The notes below the pieces were generated by a model that made no database searches, was not told the DNA's origin, and saw only the letters and a list, made by a program, of their open reading frames with translations. From NCBI GenBank assembly GCA_020061545.1, contig JAGUYA010000145.1, positions 1 to 6,815 on the forward strand: a stretch of DNA of 6,815 nucleotides. Reading direction: 5' to 3'. Positions 1-5,695 of the stretch are shown piece after piece. How positions within the stretch are numbered: the first letter of the stretch is position 1; the number at the start of each line of letters is the position of its first letter. The position numbers were made by a program, and so were the translations under genes. Origin of the DNA: Candidatus Omnitrophota bacterium. GTDB lineage: Bacteria > Omnitrophota > Gorgyraeia > Gygaellales > Profunditerraquicolaceae.

Positions 1-637
1 AATCTGTGTAGTCTTGAACATCAAACTTCATATTTCCGGTTATCTCTATCCTATTCTTTACAACCCCTAAACGCATCAACCTTTGAGCATCCATTTGAGT
101 CTGGACACAAAAGAGATTAATCTTATTTAAGAGAGGCTGGAGTAAAAATTTTATGCTGAAATATCCTCTAAAAGAACGGTCAGAGATCCTGGCATTTACT
201 AAAATGATGGGTATGTTCTTTTGATAAAGATAGGAAATCAGATTCGGCCAGATTTCGGTTTCCATAATAATAAATAAGGAGGGCTTAATCTTATCTACAA
301 CGCTTCTGACTGCGAAACTAAAATCCAAAGGAAGATAAGATATAAAATCGGTTTCACTGGCAATACCTTTGGCAATCTTATTACCTGTGGGTGTAACAGT
401 GGTGATAAAGAATCTTTTATCCGGATAGGCAATTCTTAATTTTTTGATGAGATTTCTGGCTGTCATGATTTCGCCCACACTTACAGCATGAATCCATATA
501 GGCCGCTGGAGTTCTAATTCCGCAGGTAATATTCCCAGGCGCATCTTAAAACCAGGATGAAATTTTCTTCTCAATAAATATATGGGCAGATAAACAAGCG
601 CGAATACCAGGATTATTAAATCATAAATAATAAACAT
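1..637 (-). CDS. kdtA: 3-deoxy-D-manno-octulosonic acid (Kdo) transferase, N-terminal half, cut by window edge
   Basis: Transfers Kdo from CMP-Kdo to the lipid A precursor at the inner face of the cytoplasmic membrane, the first step of LPS inner-core assembly. I translated 212 codons from ATG at 637; the reading frame is open to the left edge, so the C-terminal (CMP-Kdo-binding) half, about 200 residues in the family, is missing. Residues 1-22 form a hydrophobic membrane anchor followed by a basic stretch (LLRRK). Family motifs seen are HAVSVGE (50-56, with the Glu equivalent to the proposed catalytic base), METEIWPNL (125-133), VNARISDRSFRGY (148-160 region) and TGNMKFD (200-206). The start is chosen because it places the membrane anchor at the usual position. 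It has no convincing ribosome-binding site; the upstream bases are repeats. It is probably the last visible gene of the aroK-dprA-topA-xerC operon. Identification is firm; it could also be called waaA. Confidence 0.93.
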   Translation of the reverse strand, partial: MFIIYDLIILVFALVYLPIYLLRRKFHPGFKMRLGILPAELELQRPIWIHAVSVGEIMTARNLIKKLRIAYPDKRFFITTVTPTGNKIAKGIASETDFISYLPLDFSFAVRSVVDKIKPSLFIIMETEIWPNLISYLYQKNIPIILVNARISDRSFRGYFSIKFLLQPLLNKINLFCVQTQMDAQRLMRLGVVKNRIEITGNMKFDVQDYTD

Positions 638-670
638 ATTTGTTTTGCCTGTTAGCCTGTTTGTCCGTTG

Positions 671-712
671 CCTGTTAAACGGGGTAACAGGATAACGGGG
701 TAACAGGATAAC
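671..712. repeat. Short tandem and inverted repeats between xerC and kdtA
   Basis: The 78 bp between the xerC stop and the kdtA start are largely repeats. A 16-bp unit, GGGGTAACAGGATAAC, occurs twice head to tail without mismatch (681-696 and 697-712). CCTGTTA at 671-677 and TAACAGG at 685-691 form a 7-bp inverted repeat with a 7-base loop. Further CCTGTT/TTGCCTGTTA-like pieces continue through 646-680. The hairpin lacks a T-run, so it does not look like a terminator. No promoter or ribosome-binding site stands out. The block begins 4 bp after the xerC stop codon and may be a short mobile or expandable repeat. Confidence 0.85.
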
Positions 713-715
713 TCA

Positions 716-1576
716 TTAAGCCCGGGGGTGCGCTTTATCGTACACACTCTTCAATCTATCGGTTGTAAGGTGGGTATAGATTTGGGTGGTGGAGAGATTT
801 ACGTGCCCCAGGAGTTCTTGAACACTCCTCAAATCTGCGCCGCGATTTAAAAGATGCGTAGCAAAAGAATGTCTTAATGTGTGGCAGGAGACACCTCGTT
901 TTATACTCGCCATCCGGATATATTTTCCCACAATATTTCTTATGCCCCGGTCAGTGATGCGTTTACCGCTTTTGTTTAAGAATAATGCCTCTTGCTGTTT
1001 CTTTCTCTTTTCTAAATAAGCCCTGATGGCAGCGATGGCTATATCTCCGATAGGCACAATGCGTTCTTTTTTACCCTTGCCCAGTACCTTAATTACTCCG
1101 CCAATAAAATCTACATCCTGGATTTTTAATCCTACTAATTCACTGACCCGGATGCCTGTGCTGTAAAATGTCTCCAGGACTGCCCTATCACGTAAACCCC
1201 GCTCATCTTTGGGTTGGACTGCGGTGATTAATTTTGTTACTTCTTCTTCGGTGAGAAATAGAGGGAGGTGTTTTTCCTGCTTGGGGCTGGAGAGGCTAGT
1301 AATAGGATTGGTTTTCAGATGACCCTCGCGAATTAAGAATTTAAAAAAAGACCTGAGCGTAGAAAGATGGCGATTGACTGTCCTGACCTTAAGATTTTTT
1401 TCTTTCAGTTGTGCCAGATACTTTCTTAAGACTAAATAGTCGATTTTCTCCAAGTTCAAATCACCTAAAAACTGCCTGAAATCCTCTAAATCAAGGCGAT
1501 AATTCTCTACCGTGTGTTTAGAATAGTTCTTCTCAATCTCCAGATACCTCATAAATTTTTCAATATAGCGTTCCAT
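716..1576 (-). CDS. xerC: Tyrosine site-specific recombinase, XerC type
   Basis: Expected to act at dif, with a partner or alone, to resolve chromosome dimers into monomers at division; it cuts DNA through a 3'-phosphotyrosine intermediate. The 286-residue length is usual for XerC/XerD. The N-terminal SAM-like core-binding domain spans about residues 1-86 and the catalytic domain about 105-280. The full active-site set is visible: R143 (GIRVSEL), K167 (LGKGKK), H232 and R235 (CHTLRHSFATH), H258 (LLGH) and nucleophile Y267 (IYTHL). The ATG lies 8 bp after the topA stop with only a weak purine stretch (CAGGAATAA) upstream, so translation is probably coupled to topA. Adjacency to dprA-topA matches the xerC (codV) locus known from Firmicutes, favouring a housekeeping Xer over a phage or integron integrase. 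Distinguishing XerC from XerD by sequence alone is uncertain. Confidence 0.92.
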   Translation of the reverse strand: MERYIEKFMRYLEIEKNYSKHTVENYRLDLEDFRQFLGDLNLEKIDYLVLRKYLAQLKEKNLKVRTVNRHLSTLRSFFKFLIREGHLKTNPITSLSSPKQEKHLPLFLTEEEVTKLITAVQPKDERGLRDRAVLETFYSTGIRVSELVGLKIQDVDFIGGVIKVLGKGKKERIVPIGDIAIAAIRAYLEKRKKQQEALFLNKSGKRITDRGIRNIVGKYIRMASIKRGVSCHTLRHSFATHLLNRGADLRSVQELLGHVNLSTTQIYTHLTTDRLKSVYDKAHPRA

Positions 1577-1584
1577 GATTAGAC

Positions 1585-3573
1585 TTATTCCTGTGCGGTG
1601 AGGGTCCTGGCAGTGAATCTACAGTTGGGATAATTGGTGCAACCAAAAAATACCCCTCTTCGCCAGCGACGCTCAATAAGTTCTCCGCCGCATCCAGGCT
1701 GCGGGCATTTCACGCCCGTGGTGATAGACTTAGAATTCTTGCATTCAGGATATGCTGAACAACTTAAAAACTTACCTTTGCGCCCCCATTTTATAATCAT
1801 GGGTTTACCGCATTTATCGCAAATCTCCTCTGTCTCTATCACTTCTTTTTTAATGTTCTTTTGTGCAAAATCCAGGCTCAACTTAAAAGGCGTGTAAAAA
1901 TCCTGCAATACCTTTATTTTATCAATCTTTCCTTCTTCAATCTCATCCAGTTCTTCTTCTAAAAAGGCAGTAAACTTCACATCCATAATCTTGGGGAAAT
2001 ATTGGATTAATAAATCAGAGACCTTAAACCCCAATTCAGTGGGATGGAAATAACCTTTGAGCCGACGTATATAATCGCGCAAGATTAGAGTGGAGATTAT
2101 CGGTGCATAGGTGGAAGGCCTGCCAATACCATCTTCTTCTAATGCCTTGACTAAAGAACTGTCCGAGAACCTGGCTGGAGGTTTAGTAAAGTGCTGCGAT
2201 GGTATCAACCTTACCAAATCTAAAACCTCGTCTTTTTCTAAAGGCGGGATGATATTCTTCGCTTTATTTTCGCCCTCTTCTTCGGCATTCTTATTATACA
2301 CAATAGTAAATCCGTCAAAAATCAGACTTGTGCCGGAGGCAGTAAAGAGATACTTTTCTGCCTGTATATCCACTGTAGTCACCAAATACTGCGCCGGAAC
2401 CATCTGGCTGGCCAGAAAGCGGCAATAAATCAGCCCATACAACCTGTATTGGTCCGGACTGAAGAATTTCTTGAGGGACTCTGGTTTTCGGGAAATCAAG
2501 GTCGGCCTGATGGCTTCATGCGCAGCCTGGGCGTGTTTTTTTAATTTATAAACATTAGGTTTTGGGGGTAAATAATCTTTGCCAAAATTCTTTACAATGT
2601 AACTCCTTACTGCCTGGATTGCCTCATTAGCTACGTGCGTAGAATCAGTACGCATATAGGTAATCAGGCCCGCGGGGAGAGATTCCCCGATATCAATACC
2701 CTCATAAAGTTGCTGGGCGACAATCATGGTGCGGTTGGCATTGAATTTTAATTTATTAAATGCCTCCTGCTGCAAGGTGCTGGTAATAAAGGGTGGGTTA
2801 GGATAGCGTTTCTTTTCCGCCTTTTTTATCTCTGATACAATAAATTGTTTTTCTTTTATATCATTGACTAGGTGGTCAGCCTGTTCTTTATTTTTTATCT
2901 CTGCTTTCTTATCTTCTATTTTTTCTAACTTGGCTAAAAAAGAGCTGACAGCTGACAGCTGACAGCTGACAGCTTTTTTTAATTCTGCCTCAATCTCCCA
3001 GTATTCCTGGGGAAGAAAACTATTAATCTGCCTTTCCCTTTCTATGATTAATCTTAAAGCCACGGACTGCACCCTGCCTGCGCTTAATCCGCGGGCAATC
3101 TTCTTCCAGAGCAGAGGACTTAAAAAATAACCCACTATCCTATCCAGTATCCTGCGGCCGGCCTGGGCTTCAATCATCTTCAGGTCAAAATCGCGGGGGG
3201 CATTAAAGGCCTGTTTTACTGCCGCAGGCGTGATTTCGTGGAAGATGACGCGGAAGACTTTTTTATTCCTTAAAAACCTGTTTTTGATATGCCAGCCGAT
3301 GGCCTCGCCTTCTCTATCAGGGTCGGTAGCTACATAGATATTATTTTTCTTCTGGGATTCTTTTTTCAAGGCAGAGACGACTTTCTGCCTTCTGCTAATC
3401 ACCACATAAGAAGGCGTAAAATCTTTTTCAATATCCACGCCTAATTCTTTTTCAGGTAAGTCAACCAAGTGGCCGAGGGATGAGATTACGGAAAATTTAT
3501 CTCCGAGAATCTGGCTGATGGTCTTTGCTTTTGTGGGTGATTCTACGATGACCAGGGAATCTTTTTTTGCCAT
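1585..3573 (-). CDS. topA: DNA topoisomerase I (type IA)
   Basis: Relaxes negative supercoils by cutting and resealing one strand through a 5'-phosphotyrosine; cytoplasmic, on DNA. At 662 residues it is shorter than E. coli TopA (865). The TOPRIM domain spans about residues 5-115, with E11 (VESPTKAKT) and the acidic DPDRE motif (D84, D86, E88). Other type IA motifs include SAGRVQSVALR (164-174), PFITSTLQQ (261-269), the active-site YMRTDST with Y306, HEAIRPT (352-358) and GIGRPSTYA (482-490). The C-terminus carries two four-cysteine zinc ribbons (C585/C588/C605/C611 and C623/C628/C645/C651), fewer than many homologues. ATG is 5 bp after the dprA stop with no clear ribosome-binding site, so coupling is likely. 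Residues 201-211 are encoded by a 7-bp tandem repeat and look like an extra insert between ELKK and FLAKLEKIE. Product assignment is secure. Confidence 0.97.
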   Translation of the reverse strand: MAKKDSLVIVESPTKAKTISQILGDKFSVISSLGHLVDLPEKELGVDIEKDFTPSYVVISRRQKVVSALKKESQKKNNIYVATDPDREGEAIGWHIKNRFLRNKKVFRVIFHEITPAAVKQAFNAPRDFDLKMIEAQAGRRILDRIVGYFLSPLLWKKIARGLSAGRVQSVALRLIIERERQINSFLPQEYWEIEAELKKAVSCQLSAVSSFLAKLEKIEDKKAEIKNKEQADHLVNDIKEKQFIVSEIKKAEKKRYPNPPFITSTLQQEAFNKLKFNANRTMIVAQQLYEGIDIGESLPAGLITYMRTDSTHVANEAIQAVRSYIVKNFGKDYLPPKPNVYKLKKHAQAAHEAIRPTLISRKPESLKKFFSPDQYRLYGLIYCRFLASQMVPAQYLVTTVDIQAEKYLFTASGTSLIFDGFTIVYNKNAEEEGENKAKNIIPPLEKDEVLDLVRLIPSQHFTKPPARFSDSSLVKALEEDGIGRPSTYAPIISTLILRDYIRRLKGYFHPTELGFKVSDLLIQYFPKIMDVKFTAFLEEELDEIEEGKIDKIKVLQDFYTPFKLSLDFAQKNIKKEVIETEEICDKCGKPMIIKWGRKGKFLSCSAYPECKNSKSITTGVKCPQPGCGGELIERRWRRGVFFGCTNYPNCRFTARTLTAQE
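2943..2974. repeat. 7-bp tandem repeat inside topA
   Basis: The plus strand reads AGCTGAC four times plus AGCT (32 bp, no mismatch), flanked by A-rich and T-rich runs (AAAAAAG to the left, CTTTTTTT to the right). On the coding strand the unit is GTCAGCT, and it encodes topA residues 201-211 (AVSCQLSAVSS). The unit is not a multiple of three, but the present copy number keeps topA in frame. It lies in the linker after the TOPRIM and domain IV strand (EYWEIEAELKK), where related proteins usually run directly into a strand like FLAKLEKIE, so an exposed, tolerated insert is likely. Confidence 0.93.
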
Positions 3574-3578
3574 ATTAA

Positions 3579-4694
3579 TTAAAGTGCGGTTCTGACAAAT
3601 TGTTTGCCGGGAAGCTCTTTTATTAACTTACGCATCTGTAATTTTAAAAGCAGCCCGGATATCCTGGGAATACTGGTATTAGTCTTTTCGGCAATCTCAT
3701 CTAAAGGAAGGGGTTGGTTAGAGATTAAATTATATAATAAAGATTCCTCTTCAAGGAGACGCTCATTTTTTGTTGAATCTAATGATAAGATCTCTTTAGG
3801 TCCTGGTCTCTTTACTTTTATAGTTGTGCTGAGATTAAATTCTTCTATAATATCGTCTGCACAGGAAACTAATTTTGCGCCCTGCTGGATTAATCCGTTT
3901 GTACCAAAAGAATTACCAGAATCAACTTTACCGGGTAAGGCAAAAACATCTCTTCCTTGTTCCAAGGCAAAATCCGCAGTAATCAAGGCGCCGCTATTTC
4001 TGGCTGCCTCTACTACCAAAACCCCTAAAGACAGACCGCTGATGACGCGGTTGCGACGGGGAAAATTTTGTTTTAAAGGCTCTGCCTCTATTGGGAATTC
4101 GGAAATCACTGCTCCGTTCTCAGAAATCTCCTCAAGCAAGTTTTTATTTTCCGGAGGATAAATATGCTGAAAACCGCCACCCATCACTGCCAGGGTACGG
4201 CCACCTGCTTTTAAAGCGCCTTTATGCGCATAAGTATCTATGCCGCGTGCCATACCAGAAACAATAGTAAAACCTTTTTCAGAAAGTTCATAAGCAAATC
4301 TTTCTGCGCAGGACAGACCATAAAAAGAAGCCCGGCGCGAACCTACAATGGCAATGCTAAATTTATCTTTTTCTTCTATTTGACCTTTCACATAAAGCAC
4401 AATCGGCGGGTCAGGAATATTTTTGAGATTTTCCGGATACCCTGCATCCTGTGGTGTCAAAATCTTTAAACCCAGCTTCTTCGTTAAGCTGAATTCTTTA
4501 TCTATATCCTCTTTCCTTAGAGAAGTAATTTCGTGCGCGATTTTTTCGCCGATACCTGAGACCGCATTTAATTTATCTACGGGCGCTTTAAGTATATTCT
4601 CGGGCTGGTGAAAAAACCTGAGCAGTTTATTTAAACGGATACTGCCGATATCGCAAACCATATTTAAACCAATCAACGCTTCCAGCCTGGTCAT
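3579..4694 (-). CDS. dprA: DNA-processing protein DprA (Smf family)
   Basis: Binds incoming single-stranded DNA during natural transformation and loads RecA on it; the family is widespread and also found in bacteria not known to be competent. Length 371 is typical of three-domain members. An N-terminal helix-hairpin-helix/SAM-like part covers about residues 1-65 (SGIGEKIA, 46-53). The Rossmann-fold core covers about 80-287, with AIVGSRRAS (115-123), SGMARGIDTYAH (146-157), MGGG (171-174), NFPRRNRVISGLS (210-222) and SGALITADFALEQGR (234-248). A C-terminal winged-helix domain spans about 310-368. The start codon overlaps the aroK stop in an ATGA junction and lacks its own ribosome-binding site, so translation is likely coupled to aroK. 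topA follows after 5 bp. No frameshift or missing motif is seen. Confidence 0.96.
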   Translation of the reverse strand: MTRLEALIGLNMVCDIGSIRLNKLLRFFHQPENILKAPVDKLNAVSGIGEKIAHEITSLRKEDIDKEFSLTKKLGLKILTPQDAGYPENLKNIPDPPIVLYVKGQIEEKDKFSIAIVGSRRASFYGLSCAERFAYELSEKGFTIVSGMARGIDTYAHKGALKAGGRTLAVMGGGFQHIYPPENKNLLEEISENGAVISEFPIEAEPLKQNFPRRNRVISGLSLGVLVVEAARNSGALITADFALEQGRDVFALPGKVDSGNSFGTNGLIQQGAKLVSCADDIIEEFNLSTTIKVKRPGPKEILSLDSTKNERLLEEESLLYNLISNQPLPLDEIAEKTNTSIPRISGLLLKLQMRKLIKELPGKQFVRTAL

Positions 4695-5200
4695 TTTTTC
4701 TTTTGCACTAATTTTAAGATTTTCTCCACCACCTCTTTTATAGAAATCTTTGAGGTATCGATGGTCTTATGTGCTTGGGCATAATAAGGAGCGCGCAATT
4801 TCAGGAGTAACTCTACTTGTTTTTTAGGGTTGCTTACATTGAGCAATGGCCGATGATAATAGGCAGCTGTCCTTTCTAATATCACCTGGGGTGAGGCAGA
4901 CAGACAAATGATTATGCCTGTTTTTTTCATGATTTTGATGTTATCTTTATCCAGGACAATCCCGCCGCCGCAGGCAACCACAAATTTCTTTTCTTTACCT
5001 ACTTCCTGCAAAACCTTTTTCTCTACCCTACGAAAATAGGGCTCGCCATCTTGGGCGAAGATAGAAGAAATAGTCCTTTTCTCTCTTAATTCAATTAAAT
5101 CATCTAAGTCCAGGAACTGCCACTTCTTCTCCTTGGCGAGTTCCTTACCTACAGCAGTTTTGCCTGTTCCCATAAAACCAACTAAATAGATATTTTTCAT
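4691..5200 (-). CDS. aroK: Shikimate kinase
   Basis: Phosphorylates shikimate at the 3-hydroxyl with ATP, the fifth step of the shikimate pathway; cytoplasmic monomer. Length 169 is normal. Visible motifs are the Walker A loop GFMGTGKT (8-15), FLDLDDLIE with D31/D33 (Mg2+ and shikimate side), FRRVE with R58, CGGGIV (77-82) and the lid arginine R117 in RPLL. The start is the first ATG after an in-frame TGA and gives the standard N-terminus. It has no good Shine-Dalgarno sequence, and a strong promoter lies 116-144 bp upstream with a hairpin-rich insert and a duplicated aroK start between them. It shares the pathway with nearby aroC but is separated from it by spoVG and a terminator. The stop overlaps the dprA start. 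AroK versus AroL naming cannot be settled here. Confidence 0.95.
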   Translation of the reverse strand: MKNIYLVGFMGTGKTAVGKELAKEKKWQFLDLDDLIELREKRTISSIFAQDGEPYFRRVEKKVLQEVGKEKKFVVACGGGIVLDKDNIKIMKKTGIIICLSASPQVILERTAAYYHRPLLNVSNPKKQVELLLKLRAPYYAQAHKTIDTSKISIKEVVEKILKLVQKKK

Positions 5201-5208
5201 ATTGACAT

Positions 5209-5277
5209 GTTTACCCGGCCTGCCTCACATCTCGGCAGGCGTGCTAAACGGTGCTCCTTATTCGTCGCACCAGCACC
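5209..5277. repeat. Palindromic, hairpin-rich element upstream of aroK
   Basis: Two hairpins sit side by side. The first pairs GTTTA (5209-5213) with TAAAC (5245-5249) and GCCTGCC (5218-5224) with GGCAGGC (5234-5240), with a 9-base loop and a 4x4 internal loop. The second pairs GGTGCT (5250-5255) with AGCACC (5272-5277), or alternatively GGTGC with GCACC at 5267-5271. It is clearly GC-richer than the flanks. It lies exactly between a truncated copy of the aroK start and the real aroK start, as expected of a small inserted repeat (MITE- or RPE-like). No transposase or classical terminal repeats are visible. No T-run follows either stem on the minus strand, so it does not look like a terminator. 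Mobility is inference. Confidence 0.6.
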
Positions 5278-5308
5278 CCATGAATCCAACTAAATAGATA
5301 TTATGCAT
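5258..5308 (-). pseudogene. Truncated duplicate of the aroK start (16-codon mini-ORF)
   Basis: From ATG at 5308 the minus strand encodes MHNIYLVGFMG, then CWCDE and a TAA stop at 5258-5260. The first eleven residues match intact aroK (MKNIYLVGFMG) except one. Of the seven base differences over 33 bp, those in the G-F-M-G codons are all at synonymous third positions. The match ends exactly where the palindromic element begins. ATG 5308 and ATG 5200 are 108 bp apart, the same frame, but the TAA and a later TGA separate them. The mini-ORF starts at the predicted transcription start, so it could be translated as a leaderless peptide. I read it as the relic of the original aroK start; a functional leader peptide is a less likely alternative. 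Confidence 0.65.
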
Positions 5309-5315
5309 ATCCGCA

Positions 5316-5344
5316 ATTCTATCATATAGTTAAAACTCTGTCAA
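5316..5344 (-). promoter_or_regulatory. Sigma-70-type promoter for aroK-dprA-topA-xerC-kdtA
   Basis: On the minus strand there is a perfect -35 box TTGACA (5344-5339), a 17-bp spacer and a -10 box TAGAAT (5321-5316, one mismatch to TATAAT). The expected start point, about 7 bases after the -10 box, is 5308-5309, coinciding with the A of the ATG of the duplicated aroK start. The -35 box lies just past the T-rich tail of the spoVG terminator, so the two signals are packed together. It is the only near-consensus promoter I found, and the tightly spaced genes downstream suggest it drives all five. Confidence 0.8.
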
Positions 5345-5349
5345 ATTAT

Positions 5350-5386
5350 AAAAGCCCGCCAAAAACCATAAAAATGGCGGGCTTTT
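5350..5386 (-). terminator. Rho-independent terminator after spoVG
   Basis: An 11-bp stem with GC-rich core pairs AAAGCCCGCC (5351-5360, plus A5350) with GGCGGGCTTT (5376-5385, plus T5386) around a 15-base A/T-rich loop. On the minus strand the stem ends in CTTTTATAATTT, a T-rich tail, 11 bases beyond the spoVG stop codon. On the plus strand it ends in TTTTT as well, so it may work in both directions, but no plus-strand gene reads into it. It ends the aroC-spoVG unit and insulates the aroK promoter. Confidence 0.88.
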
Positions 5387-5397
5387 TCGTTCCGAAT

Positions 5398-5649
5398 CTA
5401 CTCCTGATAAGCAGCCAAGACCAAGTCGCTTAATTGTTTCTGTATTTCCTTGGTGGTGGGATAAACGGTACTATACCACTTTCCGTCTTTACCCTGATGC
5501 CGTGGCATGCTCACGAACAGACCATTGCTGCCGTGAACAATACGTAAGCCCTTTACTACGACGCCACCCAACGAAATATCCACAAAGGCCTTCAGTTTGG
5601 TATCGCCGTCTATCTTGTAAATCCGGCTGACCTGAATTGTCTCTTCCAT
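5398..5649 (-). CDS. spoVG: SpoVG-family nucleic-acid-binding regulator
   Basis: SpoVG proteins are small site-specific DNA- and RNA-binding regulators. They were first known from Bacillus sporulation/septation and later from non-sporulating bacteria such as Borrelia and Listeria, so the name does not imply spores. The 83-residue product has the family core, with VSRIYKIDG near 7-15, KAFVDISLGG (20-29) and GLRIVHGSNGLFVSMP (34-49), followed by a helix ending LVLAAYQE. Family members are usually about 85-100 residues, so the C-terminus is slightly short. ATG 5649 is preferred over the in-frame GTG at 5658 because the GTG lies inside the Shine-Dalgarno sequence, which is 8 bases from the ATG. 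It lies 46 bp after aroC, probably cotranscribed, and is closed by a terminator. Its ribosome-binding site can fold into a perfect hairpin, suggesting translational control. The target here is unknown. Confidence 0.92.
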   Translation of the reverse strand: MEETIQVSRIYKIDGDTKLKAFVDISLGGVVVKGLRIVHGSNGLFVSMPRHQGKDGKWYSTVYPTTKEIQKQLSDLVLAAYQE

Positions 5650-5652
5650 TTT

Positions 5653-5691
5653 TATCACCTCCTTCTAACTTAATAGACGCAGGAGGTGATA
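5653..5691 (-). promoter_or_regulatory. Hairpin that can mask the spoVG ribosome-binding site
   Basis: The spoVG Shine-Dalgarno AAGGAGGTGAT (5664-5654) is complementary over 11 bases to the conserved 3' tail of 16S rRNA. Upstream, the minus strand carries ATCACCTCCT (5690-5681), identical to that tail and perfectly complementary to the Shine-Dalgarno. With the flanking A/T pair (5691/5653) the stem is 11 bp without mismatch, with a 17-base loop. The upstream arm begins 4 bases after the aroC stop codon, so a ribosome finishing aroC would cover it. This suggests coupling of spoVG to aroC translation, or control by a protein (perhaps SpoVG itself) or temperature. The pairing is seen; the function is inferred. 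No T-run follows, so it is not a terminator. Confidence 0.7.
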
Positions 5692-5695
5692 TTTT

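Noticed and set aside
716..1576. xerC as the integrase of a mobile element or integron
   Set aside because: No attachment sites, cassette repeats or phage genes nearby; it lies in a conserved dprA-topA-xerC context.
1634..2428. Plus-strand open frames opposite topA (1634-1897 and 2111-2428)
   Set aside because: They lie antisense to conserved topA coding sequence, match no family I recognise and have low-complexity shadow composition.
2970..2982. A7 run (A AAA AAA G) in topA as a programmed -1 frameshift site
   Set aside because: The -1 frame ends at a TAA shortly after and would give a protein without the active-site Tyr; the run is simply the edge of the repeat, with no evidence of programming.
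3604..4611. Plus-strand open frames opposite dprA
   Set aside because: Antisense to a full-length, motif-complete dprA; no ribosome-binding site or recognisable domain.
5650..5658. GTG at 5658 as spoVG start (three extra residues)
   Set aside because: The GTG is part of the Shine-Dalgarno AAGGAGGTGAT, which is correctly spaced for ATG 5649.
5653..5691. Hairpin after aroC as a transcription terminator
   Set aside because: On the minus strand the stem is followed by AAAAATGG, not a T-run, and the downstream arm is the spoVG Shine-Dalgarno.
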